Below are positions 22,180 through 33,449 of a DNA stretch of 64,000 bases, piece by piece. Location: positions 16,458,041 to 16,522,040 of the forward strand of contig CM026562.1 in assembly GCA_015143295.1 (NCBI GenBank), written 5' to 3'. The position numbers were made by a program, and so were the translations under genes. This stretch comes from Tetracentron sinense. Lineage: Eukaryota > Streptophyta > Magnoliopsida > Trochodendrales > Trochodendraceae. Below the pieces are notes generated by a model. It saw nothing but the letters and a program-made list of their open reading frames with translations, searched no databases and was not told the origin of the DNA. The first letter of the stretch is position 1, and the number at the start of each line of letters is the position of its first letter.

Positions 22180-22310
22180 TACGATCATTCGTAAACGACC
22201 CACGAACGATTGTAGCGACGCTACGAACGATCGTAAAGCCCCAAAATTGTTGTAAACCCACTGGGAAACCTAAAGTAGATCGTAGGAAGCCTACGAATGA
22301 TCTTAGGCAC
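22180..22310 (+). repeat. Palindromic motif array (ACGATCxxTCGTA class)
   Basis: Motifs such as ACGATCATTCGTA, ACGAACGATTGTA and CTACGAACGATCGTA lie upstream of the TATA box at 22354. The class matches the arrays of the large minus-strand element at 35335, 45125 and 57773. Confidence 0.7.
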
Positions 22311-22353
22311 GCGAACCAAAATTTTTGTGCGAGTTTTCTTCGGGGTTTCAACC

Positions 22354-22360
22354 TATAAAT
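22354..22360 (+). promoter_or_regulatory. LTR TATA box
   Basis: TATAAAT in the context acctataaatgg, just downstream of the palindromic array and upstream of the purine-rich leader. Confidence 0.6.
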
Positions 22361-23589
22361 GGACAACCATTTGGGGGGTTTTTGGTAACCTAAAACCTAA
22401 GGGAGATTGAGAGAGAAAGGGGAGAAGATCTAGGGTTTCCGAAAGGGGATTTCTCTCAAGATCAAGGAAACCCCAAATTCAATCATCAAGCTTCTCAAAG
22501 ACCAAAATGGGAGCAAGAATCGTGCAAGCCAAGGCTTTTCTCACTAGCTAAGCCAATAGTAAACAATCACAAAAGGGATTTCGTGAGAAGATCAAGAGTA
22601 GCTCGAATCCTCTTCGCCAAGGCCATTCAAGCTTGAATCTCCCTTCTTCAAGCTTGGGTCTCGGGTCCAAGGCATCCTCAAGTGGAGATTTGATCTCCTT
22701 AAGGTATAACACTCTACCAGCTTTTCATGTTGGGATTTCCCCATAATTTCTAAGATGATAAGCCCTTGTCTTGATGATTGAAGCAATACTAGTTACTACC
22801 TAACTAGGTTATGATTCATGTATGCAAAATACATTTTGATGTATGATTTTTGATTAAATAAGACAAATGGGAAGGGTGTTGATAATGAGAGTTTGAATAC
22901 ACTCTCCTAAACGTTTTGCTAGGATTTCCTTAATTTAAGAGGGGATGAAGGGATGGGGTTTTGATGAGAGAGTAGAATATTCTACTCACTCCCCATGTGG
23001 TGCATCATGCACAAATAATGCTATGTTAGATTCAGGGTGGATGTATGGATTAGTTGAGGTGTTAATTGAATGCCACAGAAAAACGTTGATAATTATTGGA
23101 TGATGGAAAATGGGGAGGGGGAATGTACTCATAACACTCGCACTTAAGGTGGTTGATGAAATGTATGTATGACGTGTTGATATGATTTCCTTGGTTGCTC
23201 TAAATTGCATCGATATTGGATGACTTCTTAGCTCTCCTGAATTATGCATGTGTACTTGTGTGTTTACTTGTGTTCCTTAACTGTACACCAAGCATATGCA
23301 CACACCCACTACTATGTGTTTGACATTTCCTTGTATATGACACCACTCAAACATGATTTCCCAAGATCAAACCAATACCACGAACAAGGACAAACATGAT
23401 GTTTCAAGACCATGATCACACATGACTCCCCAAGAACACGAATGAAACATGATTCTCCTAAGATCAAGAATAAATATGATTTCCCAAGAACACGAACAAG
23501 CATGATTTCTCACGATCAACACGAGTATGCTAAATCAAGAACAAACATGATTTTTCAAGATCAAGAACAAGCACGACTCACAAGAAAGT

Positions 23590-24195
23590 ATGTTAGTGTG
23601 CTATGACTAGGGTACGGGAACTAACATACGTTTCAAAGACAAGACAAATTCACAAGGAATGAAAAGAAAGTTCACAAGAAAGAATATGAAAGGATATTAG
23701 TGTACTATGACCAAGTACGGACACTAACACACGTTTACAAGACAAGAATGAAAGGATGTCACTGTAATATCACCAGGTACGGGCACTGTCATCTGTTTCC
23801 AAGGCAAGTAATAAATGATGTTAATGTACTATGACCAGGTACAGGCATTAACATCAGTGACAAGCATGAGAGGATACTAGTATGCTATGACCAGGTACAG
23901 GTACTAGTGTCTGTCTCCAGATATGAAAGTATGTCAATGTACTATGACCAAGTACGGGCACTGGTATATGTTTCCAAGTCAATAAATAAAGTATGCTAAT
24001 GTACTATGACCAGGTATGGGCATTAGCATACGTCTCAAAGATAAGTAAGAAAGATGTTAGTGCACTGTGACCAGGTACGGGCACTATCATCTGTTTCCAT
24101 GCAAACAAGATCATAAGAAACTCACAAGCAAGTTAACAAGAATACAAGAGAGGATGCAAGTATACTATGACCAGGTACGGGTACTGGCAACTGTC
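23590..24195 (+). repeat. Tandem array of hairpin units in the LTR leader
   Basis: About nine units of roughly 60 bp carry the pattern ATGTTAGTGtactatgaccaGGTACGGGCACTAACAT. The outer arms are complementary, although the unit sequence is unrelated to the array at 20190-20870. The position in the LTR is the same. Confidence 0.8.
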
Positions 24196-24669
24196 TAAGC
24201 AAGAACAACACAAAACAAGAAACACGAGACAAGAAACATAAGATAAGCATGAAATGAACAAGACAAGCACGAGCTAGACATGAAAACCATGATTCACGGA
24301 GAATAAGACAAGACAAGATAAAACAAGTATGATCTACGCAAGGATGAGATAAAACAAGCACGAATTAGATACGCAATCTACACATGACAAGAAAAGATGA
24401 ACAATTATGATCCTTACATGACAAGAACTAAGACAAGACTACTATGATCCGCTCAAGAGCAAGACAAGACAAAATGAGTTCCACCAGTCAAAGATCAAGA
24501 CAAGAATCAAGGCTTATAAAATTTTATTATGCTTCTGCACTCTGATTGTTATTATTGATTATGCTATTTAGATTGTGAACTGCTTTAATACATATGTAAT
24601 GTGAATTTCATAACATGGTTAGCTAGTAGTTTGTAGATGCTGAGTATTCTATACTCAGCCGTACATTCT

Positions 24670-24798
24670 ATGTCGGCAGGTTCATTCGACATTGTATCCC
24701 AGGGCATTAGATCTAGATGGATTATTAAGGGCAGGAGCCTTCTTGGGGATGTTCTTGAGGATGATAGGGGTTTGACATATGACCATATGGTTGAGTGA
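24670..24798 (+). pseudogene. Diverged LTR mini-ORF
   Basis: Keeps the start MSAGSFDI but then departs from the PW(V/I)EE(E/D)Y pattern, ending after 42 codons. It is probably frameshifted relative to the other copies, or a divergent version. Confidence 0.4.
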
Positions 24799-25906
24799 TA
24801 CAGATGGAGAGACATGTATTTTGGGTTTTTATTTTTGGGGATATTTGTATCATTTGAGTTGGCAACTCATGTTAAGGATTTTATGCACATGTCTTACTTA
24901 TATTCAATTATTGTAAACGATTGCACTTGGAATATTGTTAAGTTATTAAAGAAATTTTCAGTTTACTATTTGGCTTGCCTTATATGCTTCTACAGGATGG
25001 TTGTTGTGATAAGTAACGAGCCCAAGTATCGCCTAACTCTTAGGGGGTATTTTGGGGCGTTAACACATATATACACTTGTCTTTCCGAGGGCTCAAGTAC
25101 GAACAATATCCAGTGGGTTCCTCGTGGTCACTCTCCTTCCCATCTCTCCTTTACTAGGTAGGGAAGATAGACACGTTCAAAACGCCACATCGTTGCAGTT
25201 GGCTCCTTCAGTACTTGGGGATCAATGAGGCGTTGTACGGACTAGGGTTTTCGTCATATCTTCTAATTAGACTAATGCCTAGGTTACCCAGGGCCTCTGT
25301 ATTCATATTGTTAAAAAGTGAATCCTGCCATAGGAAAAAAAAAAAAAGCATATTATAGGTATTAGTTGTCAAATTTAGGACATATTCAACTTTGATTGAT
25401 TACTTACTGTAAACAACTCGTTTCCAAAAACACATTTCTGGGTGAATATCTTGGGGAAGTGCTCATGCCTCTCAACTAATAAAATCATGTGGGCGTCCAT
25501 TTCCTAAAAATAATGAAGTATGTTAGTGCATAGTTTAATAGGCTAATTTTAAAAAGAAATATCTATAAATTATCCCTCCGTTATCCAATTCCCGAACCAG
25601 CAAGTAGGGGATGACACTTCATGCACAACCGTCGGAGTGATTAATAGGGTACCAACTGTGTTGCATCCACGCAAATGTCCCTCACTCTTCTGACGTTGTT
25701 TGGCAAACTCCATCATCTCTCTAAGTTCAACTTCAGATATATGTCGAAGCAGATTCAAAATTGGCTCCTCCGTGGACGTCTTTTCCTTAGCGGCTTTCTC
25801 CTTCCAGGCATTATACCAGGGAGACCGCATCCATTGAGAGTCAAAGCGGACCCTCTTCACCTTCGGAGGAGGTGCCTCATTGACTGTCAGCTCCATAATC
25901 ATGGGC

Positions 25907-26225
25907 GAGTGTACACTAACTGGTGTATAAAAAAGCTTCTGCAAACAAAATTGTAGAACTCAAATCAGTAACAAACATAACAAATTTATTGTAAAACGAT
26001 TGTGCAAATCACATACCTCATTATAATGTATAGCAAAAGTGGAGAATGTAGTCTCCTCAGGGTGTAAGTGTACACTAACTAGTGTATCAAAAACCTTCTG
26101 CAAACAAAATTATAAAACTCAAATCAGTAAAAAACATAACAAATTTATTGTAAAACGATTATGCAAATCACATACCTCATTATAATGTACAGCAAAAGTG
26201 GAGACTATAGTCTCCTTAGGGTGTA
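25907..26225 (-). repeat. Tandem duplication of an exon plus intron (about 159 bp)
   Basis: The segment from the Ulp1-like gene with TTTTTxATACACxAGTTAGTGTACACT and the following intron occurs twice, at about 25907-26065 and 26066-26224. The copies have diverged slightly. It creates an extra small exon with intact splice-like borders. Confidence 0.7.
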
Positions 26226-27409
26226 GTGGAGGTGGAGACTGTTCTACCGGCCTTTGTCTTTTTGTGATAGACGTATCCGCCAGTGCGATTCCTCGAGGGA
26301 TTGTTATCCTACGCTGCAAATACAATTATCATTATATCAAAGGGGAAATTGTATTTTTTTTAATAAATTTCAAAATAAAATGGAATACTTACCCTACAAA
26401 CTTCCTCATTCAACTGTCTAACCTCCTCACTCAACTTATTTACAATCACCTCTAGACGGCATTCACTTGCACGAATTTTAGCCTTATGGTTTTTCTTGCT
26501 CCTCTTCATAGTTTCATCAATGTAGAGCTTGAGCTAGTCCAAAAGGCTACTATCTCTTCGTGTCTTCTTCCTCTTCCCTGTAAGAGGGGAAACTGTCACA
26601 TCCACCTCTTCCTTTCCCTCCTCTTCCTCCTCGTCATTGTTTTTATTTTTCTCCTTGTCTTTATGAGGAAGGTTTCGCTCTTTATGCAATGCTGAGTCCA
26701 ACCCTCCAAGTCGTGTGATTACGTCAATCACTGTCGGCTCTTCCATCTCCCTCTGAGTGGGCACAAGGGCTGGTAAAACCTCAATCTACAAGAATAAGTA
26801 AAATAGTTAGTTACATTAGTAATGTAAGACATACTTATATTTAATGTAGTAATCAATAAAATAAACACTTACATCTGGAGTCATGAACAACTGCCGGGTA
26901 TCCTCATATTTAATGTAGAACCCCGGATATATATGACATATATTAAAGCCTTAAGATTTTTTTTTAGTTTATGAGTGTTGAGATGAAGGATTAAGAGTAC
27001 AAAATACTCTTAAGTATTAATGAAGGTTATGCCTTAGCATGACCCTCAACTTTAAGAAGCTTTAGTTTTATCACCGCTCATCGTTATCAAGTGATTCTTG
27101 AATATTTGGAAATTTTTTTAAATCCTCTTCAAGGTTTATGTTGATCACTTTTCCAGATTTTGAGTCGGGGTCGAGTCAAAAATCCGATTTCCAAAGTCGA
27201 GACTGTTGAAAATCTGGACTGTTGAAACCTATTTTTGGACCAGTTGAATTTAGAGTCATTTTTGATAAAGTAAAACTCCAAATTTGGAGTTTTACAAAAC
27301 ATAAAAGTTGTTCCCCTTCGAAAGAAGAATCCAATGCTAGTTGAATCGTCAAAATCAGACCACCGATTCAAAAGTTATGGCCGATTTACCAAAGCACGTT
27401 TTTGCAGAA

Positions 27410-27525
27410 AAACTCGCTCGAGCGAGATCCAAATCCGCTCAAGCGAGATTGACCAAAACCGAGTTTTTGAGGCTAGGGAGTAACTTGCTCAAGCGAGATG
27501 GAAACCCGCTTGAGTGAGATTGCCC
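27410..27525 (+). repeat. Palindromic motif array (CTCGCTCGAGCGAG class)
   Basis: Four motif pairs such as ctCGCTCGAGCGAGat, CGCTCAAGCGAG, TTGCTCAAGCGAG and CGCTTGAGTGAG lie directly upstream of the TATA-like tatatata. The sequence class differs from those of the other LTRs, but the position and palindromic style are the same. Confidence 0.8.
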
Positions 27526-27563
27526 AAAAATGTTTTGTTTTAGGTTTTTCACTAACCTAACAC

Positions 27564-27571
27564 TATATATA
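27564..27571 (+). promoter_or_regulatory. LTR TATA box
   Basis: TATATATA in the context aacactatatataccc, about 40 bp after the last palindromic motif and before an ATG-free leader. Confidence 0.55.
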
Positions 27572-28424
27572 CCCAATTTTTCGGGGGTCCAAGGTTCCTA
27601 ACGCTTAGAGAGTGACTTTTTGAGAGAAGAAGAGAGAAAGGAGAGGAAAGGTTTGGGGATTTCCAAGAGGGGTTTTGTGGAGATCAAAGAGAGTCCAAAT
27701 CAATCTTGTATCATCCTCTTAAGCAAGGATCTTCATCCTTAAGTGGTGGTGTCTTCTTCCTCAAGTTGGGATTCTTGTTCAAAGGTTTCTTCAAACTAAG
27801 AAGGGATCCTCACAAGGTTAGTACACCCTTACTAACTAGCTTAGTAATAACTAGGGTTTTTCCTTTAAAAATGATGATTTCTTCTTGTGTTCTTTCCTTC
27901 TCTTGAAATGTATGAATTTCCCTAATTAAAAACAAGATAAGAATGTGAATGGTATGAGATGGAAGAATGGATGGTGGATGTGGCGATTGGATGCCGTGGA
28001 ATGTGATGTATGAAGTGTGATGGATAAATGGTGGAAGGGCATTTTATACATAATAAACACACTCTTGTATTGTTGAAAGATATGCATTAAGGAACTTGAA
28101 TATAAGAACCATGAATGTGTTGCTTGCTAAGTGTTCGACAAAATGTCTAAACAAGAATAAATGGGGTTTAATGGAGATTATGAAAAATACTAATCATGTA
28201 ATTCTTTTTCTAACCCTAAATTTGATATAATATTGTCACCATTGCTCACATATCACATGATTATAAGTAGGGTTCATATGTTATGTGTTTTCCCCTTTCT
28301 ATCAATTATGCTAGTACGATTGCTACAAATTGTCGCACACAAACACGCATGCATCCATGAACCGATGTTTTCAAAGTACACGTATCTCAATGACAACAAC
28401 AAAAGTGATTCACGAATCGAATGA

Positions 28425-28690
28425 TAAAGCCGGACATCGGGCCGGTCAAGGGTAGGGCATATCTCCGGATATGTCATACCTAGCTCACAAGTAAACAAGC
28501 AGGTGGATAAAGCCAGACATCGGGTCAGTCAAGGGTAGGGCATATCGCAAGATATATCATACCTGGCTCACAAGAAAACAAGTTGATCAAGCCGGACATA
28601 GGGCCTGTTAAGGATGTTAGTGTACCCCTCTTTCGATATCTATATATATGTATTCTTATTCACGGGGCACTAATATCTGGCTCACAAGAA
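28425..28690 (+). repeat. Hairpin-unit array in the LTR leader
   Basis: Three units of about 70 bp are built on aagccggacatcgggccgGTCAAGGGTAGGGCATATCtccGGATATGTCATACCTagctcacaag. GCATATC and GATATGTC form a stem. The spacer ggctcacaag matches the other LTR leader arrays. Confidence 0.75.
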
Positions 28691-29053
28691 AACAAGGCAA
28701 GTCAAGTCAAGTCAAGTCATGGTAAGTCAACCAAGAACACAAGACACGTGATTCCAAGCAAGACATGATACATACGTGATTCTTACAAACGAGACCCGAG
28801 ACCACACATTGTTTTCAAGTATGACAAGCAAGATTGAAAACACATGAACACACACCCAAACAACTGTTTTCAAGATAAGACAAGACATGATTTTTGAAGT
28901 ATGATTTTATCGGGTTTTTGCATTCATGCATGCATATGATGATCTTATATTGCTTTACTGATTGTGCAAATCAATGTTCTCGTGTACATGTTATTACTAC
29001 TATTTAGCCAGTAGCTTGTACTCGTTGAGTATTCCATACTCAGCCGGACTTTC

Positions 29054-29203
29054 ATGTCGGTAGGTACTCAGTTTGACATCTGCGCTCCTGATCCTTGGAT
29101 CGAGGAGGATTATGGTGAGGAGGAGCCTCACGTGGATCCTATGGTAGAGCCTCAAGTGGAGGCGAGAGACTTAGATAGATGGCTATACCCGGACGAGTGC
29201 TGA
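29054..29203 (+). CDS. Conserved LTR-encoded acidic mini-ORF (49 aa)
   Basis: Opens with MSVGTQFDIC and carries PWIEEDYGEEEP and EARDLDRW. It is two codons shorter than the copy at 21074 (a 6-nt difference, so the frame is kept). In the core motif all five base differences from that copy are silent. Acidic, no known domain, function unknown. It lies after the stem-loop and about 275 bp before the LTR end. Confidence 0.55.
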   Translation: MSVGTQFDICAPDPWIEEDYGEEEPHVDPMVEPQVEARDLDRWLYPDEC

Positions 29204-30526
29204 GAGAGAGACAGTTATGATTTTGTATTTTGATAGGTGGGCATGTCCACCTTTGCTTTGATGTTTGTGATTGTATATGTAAACTTGGGATACAGGTTGC
29301 TTTATTTTGAAAAGAAAAAGTTGATCATGAGCTTCCACACTTTTTATGAGCTTCCGCACTCTGATCATTGTCATTATTGAATTAGTTCACCTTGTTCATT
29401 GTAGGATGGTTTGACAGGCTAAGTATAGTCTCGACCAAAGTATCCCTTAACTCCTAGGGGGTATTTTGGGGTGTGACATTTAATGTAGGTTGTGCTCATC
29501 CAATGTAGGAACCGAGGAAATGTGTCGGGCATCACGGGGATGGGATCCGAAGAGGACTTGATACCCTGCCCCCATCTTGTGAATGCGGGAATACGTTCCA
29601 GTAGCGAAACCTGTTACAATAAAGCAATTTAGTCATAAAGTATGAAAAAACACTTAAGTATAAAAACTATAATGATAAACTATAGTTCTATTACCTGAAA
29701 TGCAAAAGCGCATCCATATATGTTGTATTTATAGTTGCCAATGGAGAGTGAAAACTCCAAAGATGCCTTCAAGTTTTTGTATCCAAATACTCCTCATGGA
29801 TAACTGTTGAAGGCTGGAAGGTCTTCCACTAGAGCCCACCATCTATCATCTACACTGGCAGCAGAGACCTTTGCATCCAAAAAAGTCTCTACAAAAAGAA
29901 CCAAACCTAGCTACACGGCTTCCATATTATACTTCTCTCTAAGCCACTGGATCATCGTCAACAAATCTTTCTTATGGATTTTCCCAGGCTTCCTTTTTGG
30001 GAACATCCTCTTTCTAAGTTTTTGCTCCCCTACTTGGATATCATGGGGGGTAGAAGGAGTGGATCTAAAACTCATGGCTAGGGAAAAATCAAACTCCCTA
30101 AATTTCATCAAGACCCCCCCCAATCTCAAACTCCAAATCTCTTACGTGGTGTTGGAGAAATAAGTGAGCCACCACCATACCACAAAATGTGAATGTGTGC
30201 CGGTCCGTAAAACGCCCAAACGCTTGCTCCTTCCATAAAACCATTCTATTTGGCACACTCTCAAAATTCTTTTTCATGTCCCACCAAAAAACCTGAGTGT
30301 ATTTGGCGGAAGGCTGACCCTCCCTATCAATAAGAGGGACTGAGGATTTATACTTCACATTTTCATGGACTTTTCTTCTGATGATTGTTGGCTTCATCGT
30401 GGTCTTTGTTGGTTTGCTTGGGCTCTTCTGAACTTTGGCATTTGCGACAACCTTTCTCCCTATACTTTTCTTCATCATCCTACAAAAGGCAAATAAATAA
30501 GCAGGACAAAAACAAAATTTTGACAA

Positions 30527-31048
30527 GTGGTCGATACAGTCGATGCACAAATTGCAAGGGGTCGATGCATTTAGCTTATAAGGTCGATACATGTATCAAA
30601 TTGTACATGGTCGATACATAAGAACAAAGGGGTCGCTACATTAAAGGGACGGGGTCGATACTCATTCAAATAGGATAGTAGCAAAGTTAGGAGGTCAAAG
30701 TAGATCGATACATTTTGTAGTAGGTTGATGCATGTGCATCGACTATAGTAAAGGGTTGTTGATACATGTATCAACCTAGTGTATCCAGTCAATACTTTCA
30801 TTGCACTAGGTTGATGCATGTGCATCGGCCCAAGTAAAAGGTTGTTGATACAAGTATCGACCTAGTGCATCCAGTCGATACATTCATTGCAGTAGCTTGA
30901 TGCATGTGCATCAACCACAGTAAAGGGTTATTGATACGTGTATCAACTTAGTGTATCAAGTCGATACTTTCATTGCACTAGGTTGATGCATGTGCTTCGA
31001 CCCAAGTAAATGGTTGTTGATACATGTATAACCCTAGTGCATCCAGTC
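30527..31048. repeat. Minisatellite with palindromic motifs, left part
   Basis: Units of about 85 bp read tcgatacattcattgcactaGGTTGATGCATGTGCATCGACccaagtaaaTGGttGTTGATACATGTATCAACctagtgcatccag. They contain the perfect 18-bp palindrome GTTGATACATGTATCAAC and a near-palindrome around GATGCATGTGCATC. The first part (30527-30720) has shorter, looser repeats of gGTCGATAC. The array lies directly upstream of the Ulp1-like pseudogene (minus) and is split by the gypsy element at 31049. Confidence 0.85.
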
Positions 31049-31325
31049 TGTCGTGCCCCAAAATACCCCCTAGGAGTTAAAGGATACTTTAGGTGTGACT
31101 ATACATACCTGCCAAACCATCCTGTAATGAACAAGGGTAAACATGATATAATACAATAATAATCAGAGTGCGGAAACTATATCATCAATGCGGAAACCGG
31201 AACTAACTTTTTCTTTTCTCATAAACCATCTTAGTATTCCAAGTTCAAGTGCAAAACATAATCAAAGTAAAGGTGAACATGCCCATCTATAAAAATACAA
31301 AAAGGAACTCTCTTACACTCTCCTC

Positions 31326-31466
31326 TCAACAGTAGTCGAGGTATGGCCACACGTCCAAATCCCTATCCTCCTGAGACTGCATCGGGATAGGTGGCTCCCT
31401 CTCTTCTACGTACTCTTCCTCGACCCAAGGCTTAGGGTCAAGGACATCCACGGTACCTGCCGACAT
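31326..31466 (-). CDS. Conserved LTR-encoded acidic mini-ORF (46 aa), LTR-A
   Basis: ATG TCG GCA GGT starts the frame (MSAGTVDVLD), followed by PWVEEEYVEERE and DRDLDVW, ending DYC then stop. The length equals the copies at 41139 and 44661. Function unknown. Third-position differences from other copies, for example GAG/GAA and TAC/TAT in EEEY, point to protein-level constraint. Confidence 0.55.
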   Translation of the reverse strand: MSAGTVDVLDPKPWVEEEYVEEREPPIPMQSQEDRDLDVWPYLDYC

Positions 31467-31789
31467 AAAAGTACGGCTGAGCATGGAATACTCAGCGAGT
31501 ACAAGCTACGAGCTAACCATAGCAATAACAAAACCCCAACAACAGTGAACACAATACAAAATATCGATTTAAAGCAATACTTGTAGAGCCCCGGACCTTT
31601 CACATTTAATGCATGACACTTTCGTCACCATTTTGCCTTTAAAGAGGTATAATTAATAAATAAGGAAGAAATTGGAAATTCCGAAAGGTCAGAAATGTTC
31701 CTTTTCGAAGTACGAACCCAACGCAAGTTGAATCGTCAAAATCCGACGAGCGAGTCAAAAGATATGACCAAAACAGTCTGGACCTGCAG

Positions 31790-31985
31790 GCAACCGATCG
31801 CTCGGTCCATAAAGCGATCCATCGGTCCAAAACCGATCGATCGGTAGCTATCGACTGGTCAAGATTTTTGTATGGGGAAATTTTCCAGAGAGTTGATTTT
31901 TGGTCGAGAGCTCGGTCAACACACCGATCGCTCGGTAGGCAACCGATCGATCGGTCATTAACACCGATCGCTCGGTACTCGCGTT
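31790..31985 (+). repeat. Palindromic motif array in LTR U3
   Basis: Repeated ACCGATCGCTCGGT, ACCGATCGATCGGT and close variants lie upstream of the leader of the nested solo LTR. Confidence 0.8.
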
Positions 31986-32819
31986 TTTGCAGAAATTTCA
32001 GTAAGGGTATTATGGTCTTTTGGTCGGTTTACTCTTACCTTAAGAGTTTAACCCGAGCCTTTAGGGCTTCATTTCGACACTTAGAGAGATTGGGAGATAA
32101 GAAGAGAGGAGAGGGAGATTCCTAAACCTAGGGTTTCCATTTTGGAGAGAAATCAAGGGGTTTGTGAACCCACACTCAACTCAAGCCCATTTTTCTTCAA
32201 GATCAAGGCACAAACTCGTGAGGAGCATCTCCTCAAGCTAGGGCAGCAACTCACAGTCGTTTTTGGAAGGGGATTTCTTCCTCACTTGATCAAGGTCGGT
32301 ACTTCTTACTACCCTCCTAGTTATAGCTTCCCTTTTTCCTTTGTTTCTCCTTGTTTTCCTTCACTTATATATGTGTTATGAGATTAGTGGTATGAATGGT
32401 GAATGGAGATGGATGTTGGCGAATGGATGTCGTGTGGATGATGTGATGAACGAATGGGAAAGGGCATTGTACCAACAATGAACATACAAGTGTGATGTGA
32501 GCATAACCCACCTAGAAAAGCATGATCTAGGTTTAAGTGAATAATGAACACACCCCATGTTTGATGAAATGCCAAGGTGAACAAAATAAATGATAAATTA
32601 AGGGAACCCATGCTTAATTGCTCTTGAAATTTGTTAGGGTTCATGATAGTGTGTTTCTTACATTTCTTAAAATGCGTAGATTATTACTCACTTAAATTGT
32701 TATATGCTATGCTTTGTGAATTACCCCAAATTGCCATATTTAATTCCAAATGCAAGTATGCACACGATCTCACGAGCACGCATGAAATGACGTGATTTAC
32801 CGATGTTTTAAGTATGGGA

Positions 32820-33115
32820 CGTAGAGGTGGGGCATATCCTAAGATATGTTTCACTTCGCTTTTGACAAGGGCAAGACAATCATGCATTTCATAGGGAAAG
32901 GTCTCCCATCCCCTCGCATGACATGCATAGCATCGCATGACACGCATAGCATAGCATGGCATGACACGCATAGCATAGCATCACATGACACGCATAACTC
33001 TGCATGGCATTACACGCATGGATGCTAGTTGTGACGGGCTATGAACGGCAACTAGGCATACCCATCTGCATATAGGGTACTAGTTGCGACGGACTATGAA
33101 CGGCAACTAGGCATG
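32820..33115 (+). repeat. Short tandem and hairpin repeats in the solo LTR leader
   Basis: Contains repeated gacacgcatagcatagcatg units. It also has two copies of CTAGTTGygacgg(g/a)ctatgaacggCAACTAGgcat, whose arms pair. This matches the position of the hairpin arrays in the other LTRs. Confidence 0.65.
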
Positions 33116-33449
33116 TGAACATGTTTAAATTATGAACAAGCAAGCATGATACTCGCATGACACGCATGACATGACATGGCACGCATGATGCAAGCATGAC
33201 ACGGTTAACAAGTTCCCAATCACGCAAAGGGTATTTCAAGTCAAGTCAAGTGCATGATGTTTTCAAGGGTTTTATCAGTCTTTCTGAATGCAAGCATGAA
33301 TATAAATTGCTTTACTTCCTTGTATGATATAAATTGTTCCTGTTCTATATATGCAACTTGCTTCCTACTTTATGTATGCTATCTGCATACTATGACTGTT
33401 GGTTAGTATTTAGTACCCGCTGAGTATTCCATGCTCAGCCGTACTTCTT

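Larger units (their letters stand above)
21519..25065 (+). mobile_element. Gypsy LTR of a further family, left end unresolved
   Basis: The right end TAACTCTTAGGGGGTATTTTGGGGCGTTAACA matches LTR ends elsewhere in the window, and the body shows the same layout. The parts are the upstream box (22080-22145), palindromic array (22180-22310), TATAAAT (22354-22360), leader, donor-like AAG|GTATAACAC near 22701, hairpin-unit array (23590-24195), stem-loop (24640-24660) and a mini-ORF remnant. The start cannot be placed: TGTAGCTCAG near 21551 is a candidate, but its flank does not match the 3' flank CATAT. The neighbouring gypsy LTR may have inserted into it. It interrupts the Ulp1-like pseudogene that begins at 25066. 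Confidence 0.7.
26914..29478 (+). mobile_element. Solo LTR of a Ty3/gypsy element (plus), TSD TTTAA
   Basis: The 2565-bp insertion starts TGTAGAACCCCGG and ends GGGGTGTGACA, flanked by TTTAA at 26909-26913 and 29479-29483. Removing it restores the pseudogene exon (cctacattaaatatgagg on the minus strand). Parts in order: upstream box (27322-27390), array of CGCTCGAGCGAG-like motifs, TATATATA near 27564, ATG-free leader, donor-like CAAG|GTTAGTACACCC near 27816, hairpin units (28425-28690), stem-loop near 29030 and the mini-ORF. Confidence 0.92.
25066..30478 (-). pseudogene. DUF1985 / Ulp1-like (C48) protease gene, broken and interrupted
   Basis: Read on the minus strand from ATG at 30478. A basic N-terminus is followed by a DUF1985-like domain (AFGRFTDRHTFTFCG, then FEIGG...MKFREFDFSLAM and VEDLPAFNSYP). 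An acidic/basic linker follows (DEEEEEGKEEVDV), then EMDAHMILLVERHEHFPKIF and part of the C48 catalytic region, THWILFVLEPSERQVYI, which keeps the histidine-tryptophan pair. GT-AG exon borders are visible, for example 29695-30113, 26393-26785 and 26176-26313. Breaks include a run of eight G at 30114-30121 that shifts the frame, internal stops in EAV*L, YP*G and LLD*L, a solo LTR in an exon at 26914-29478, and loss of the catalytic Asp/Cys end at the LTR junction 25066. Such genes are often carried by plant transposons. The carrier's ends are not recognised here. Confidence 0.7.
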
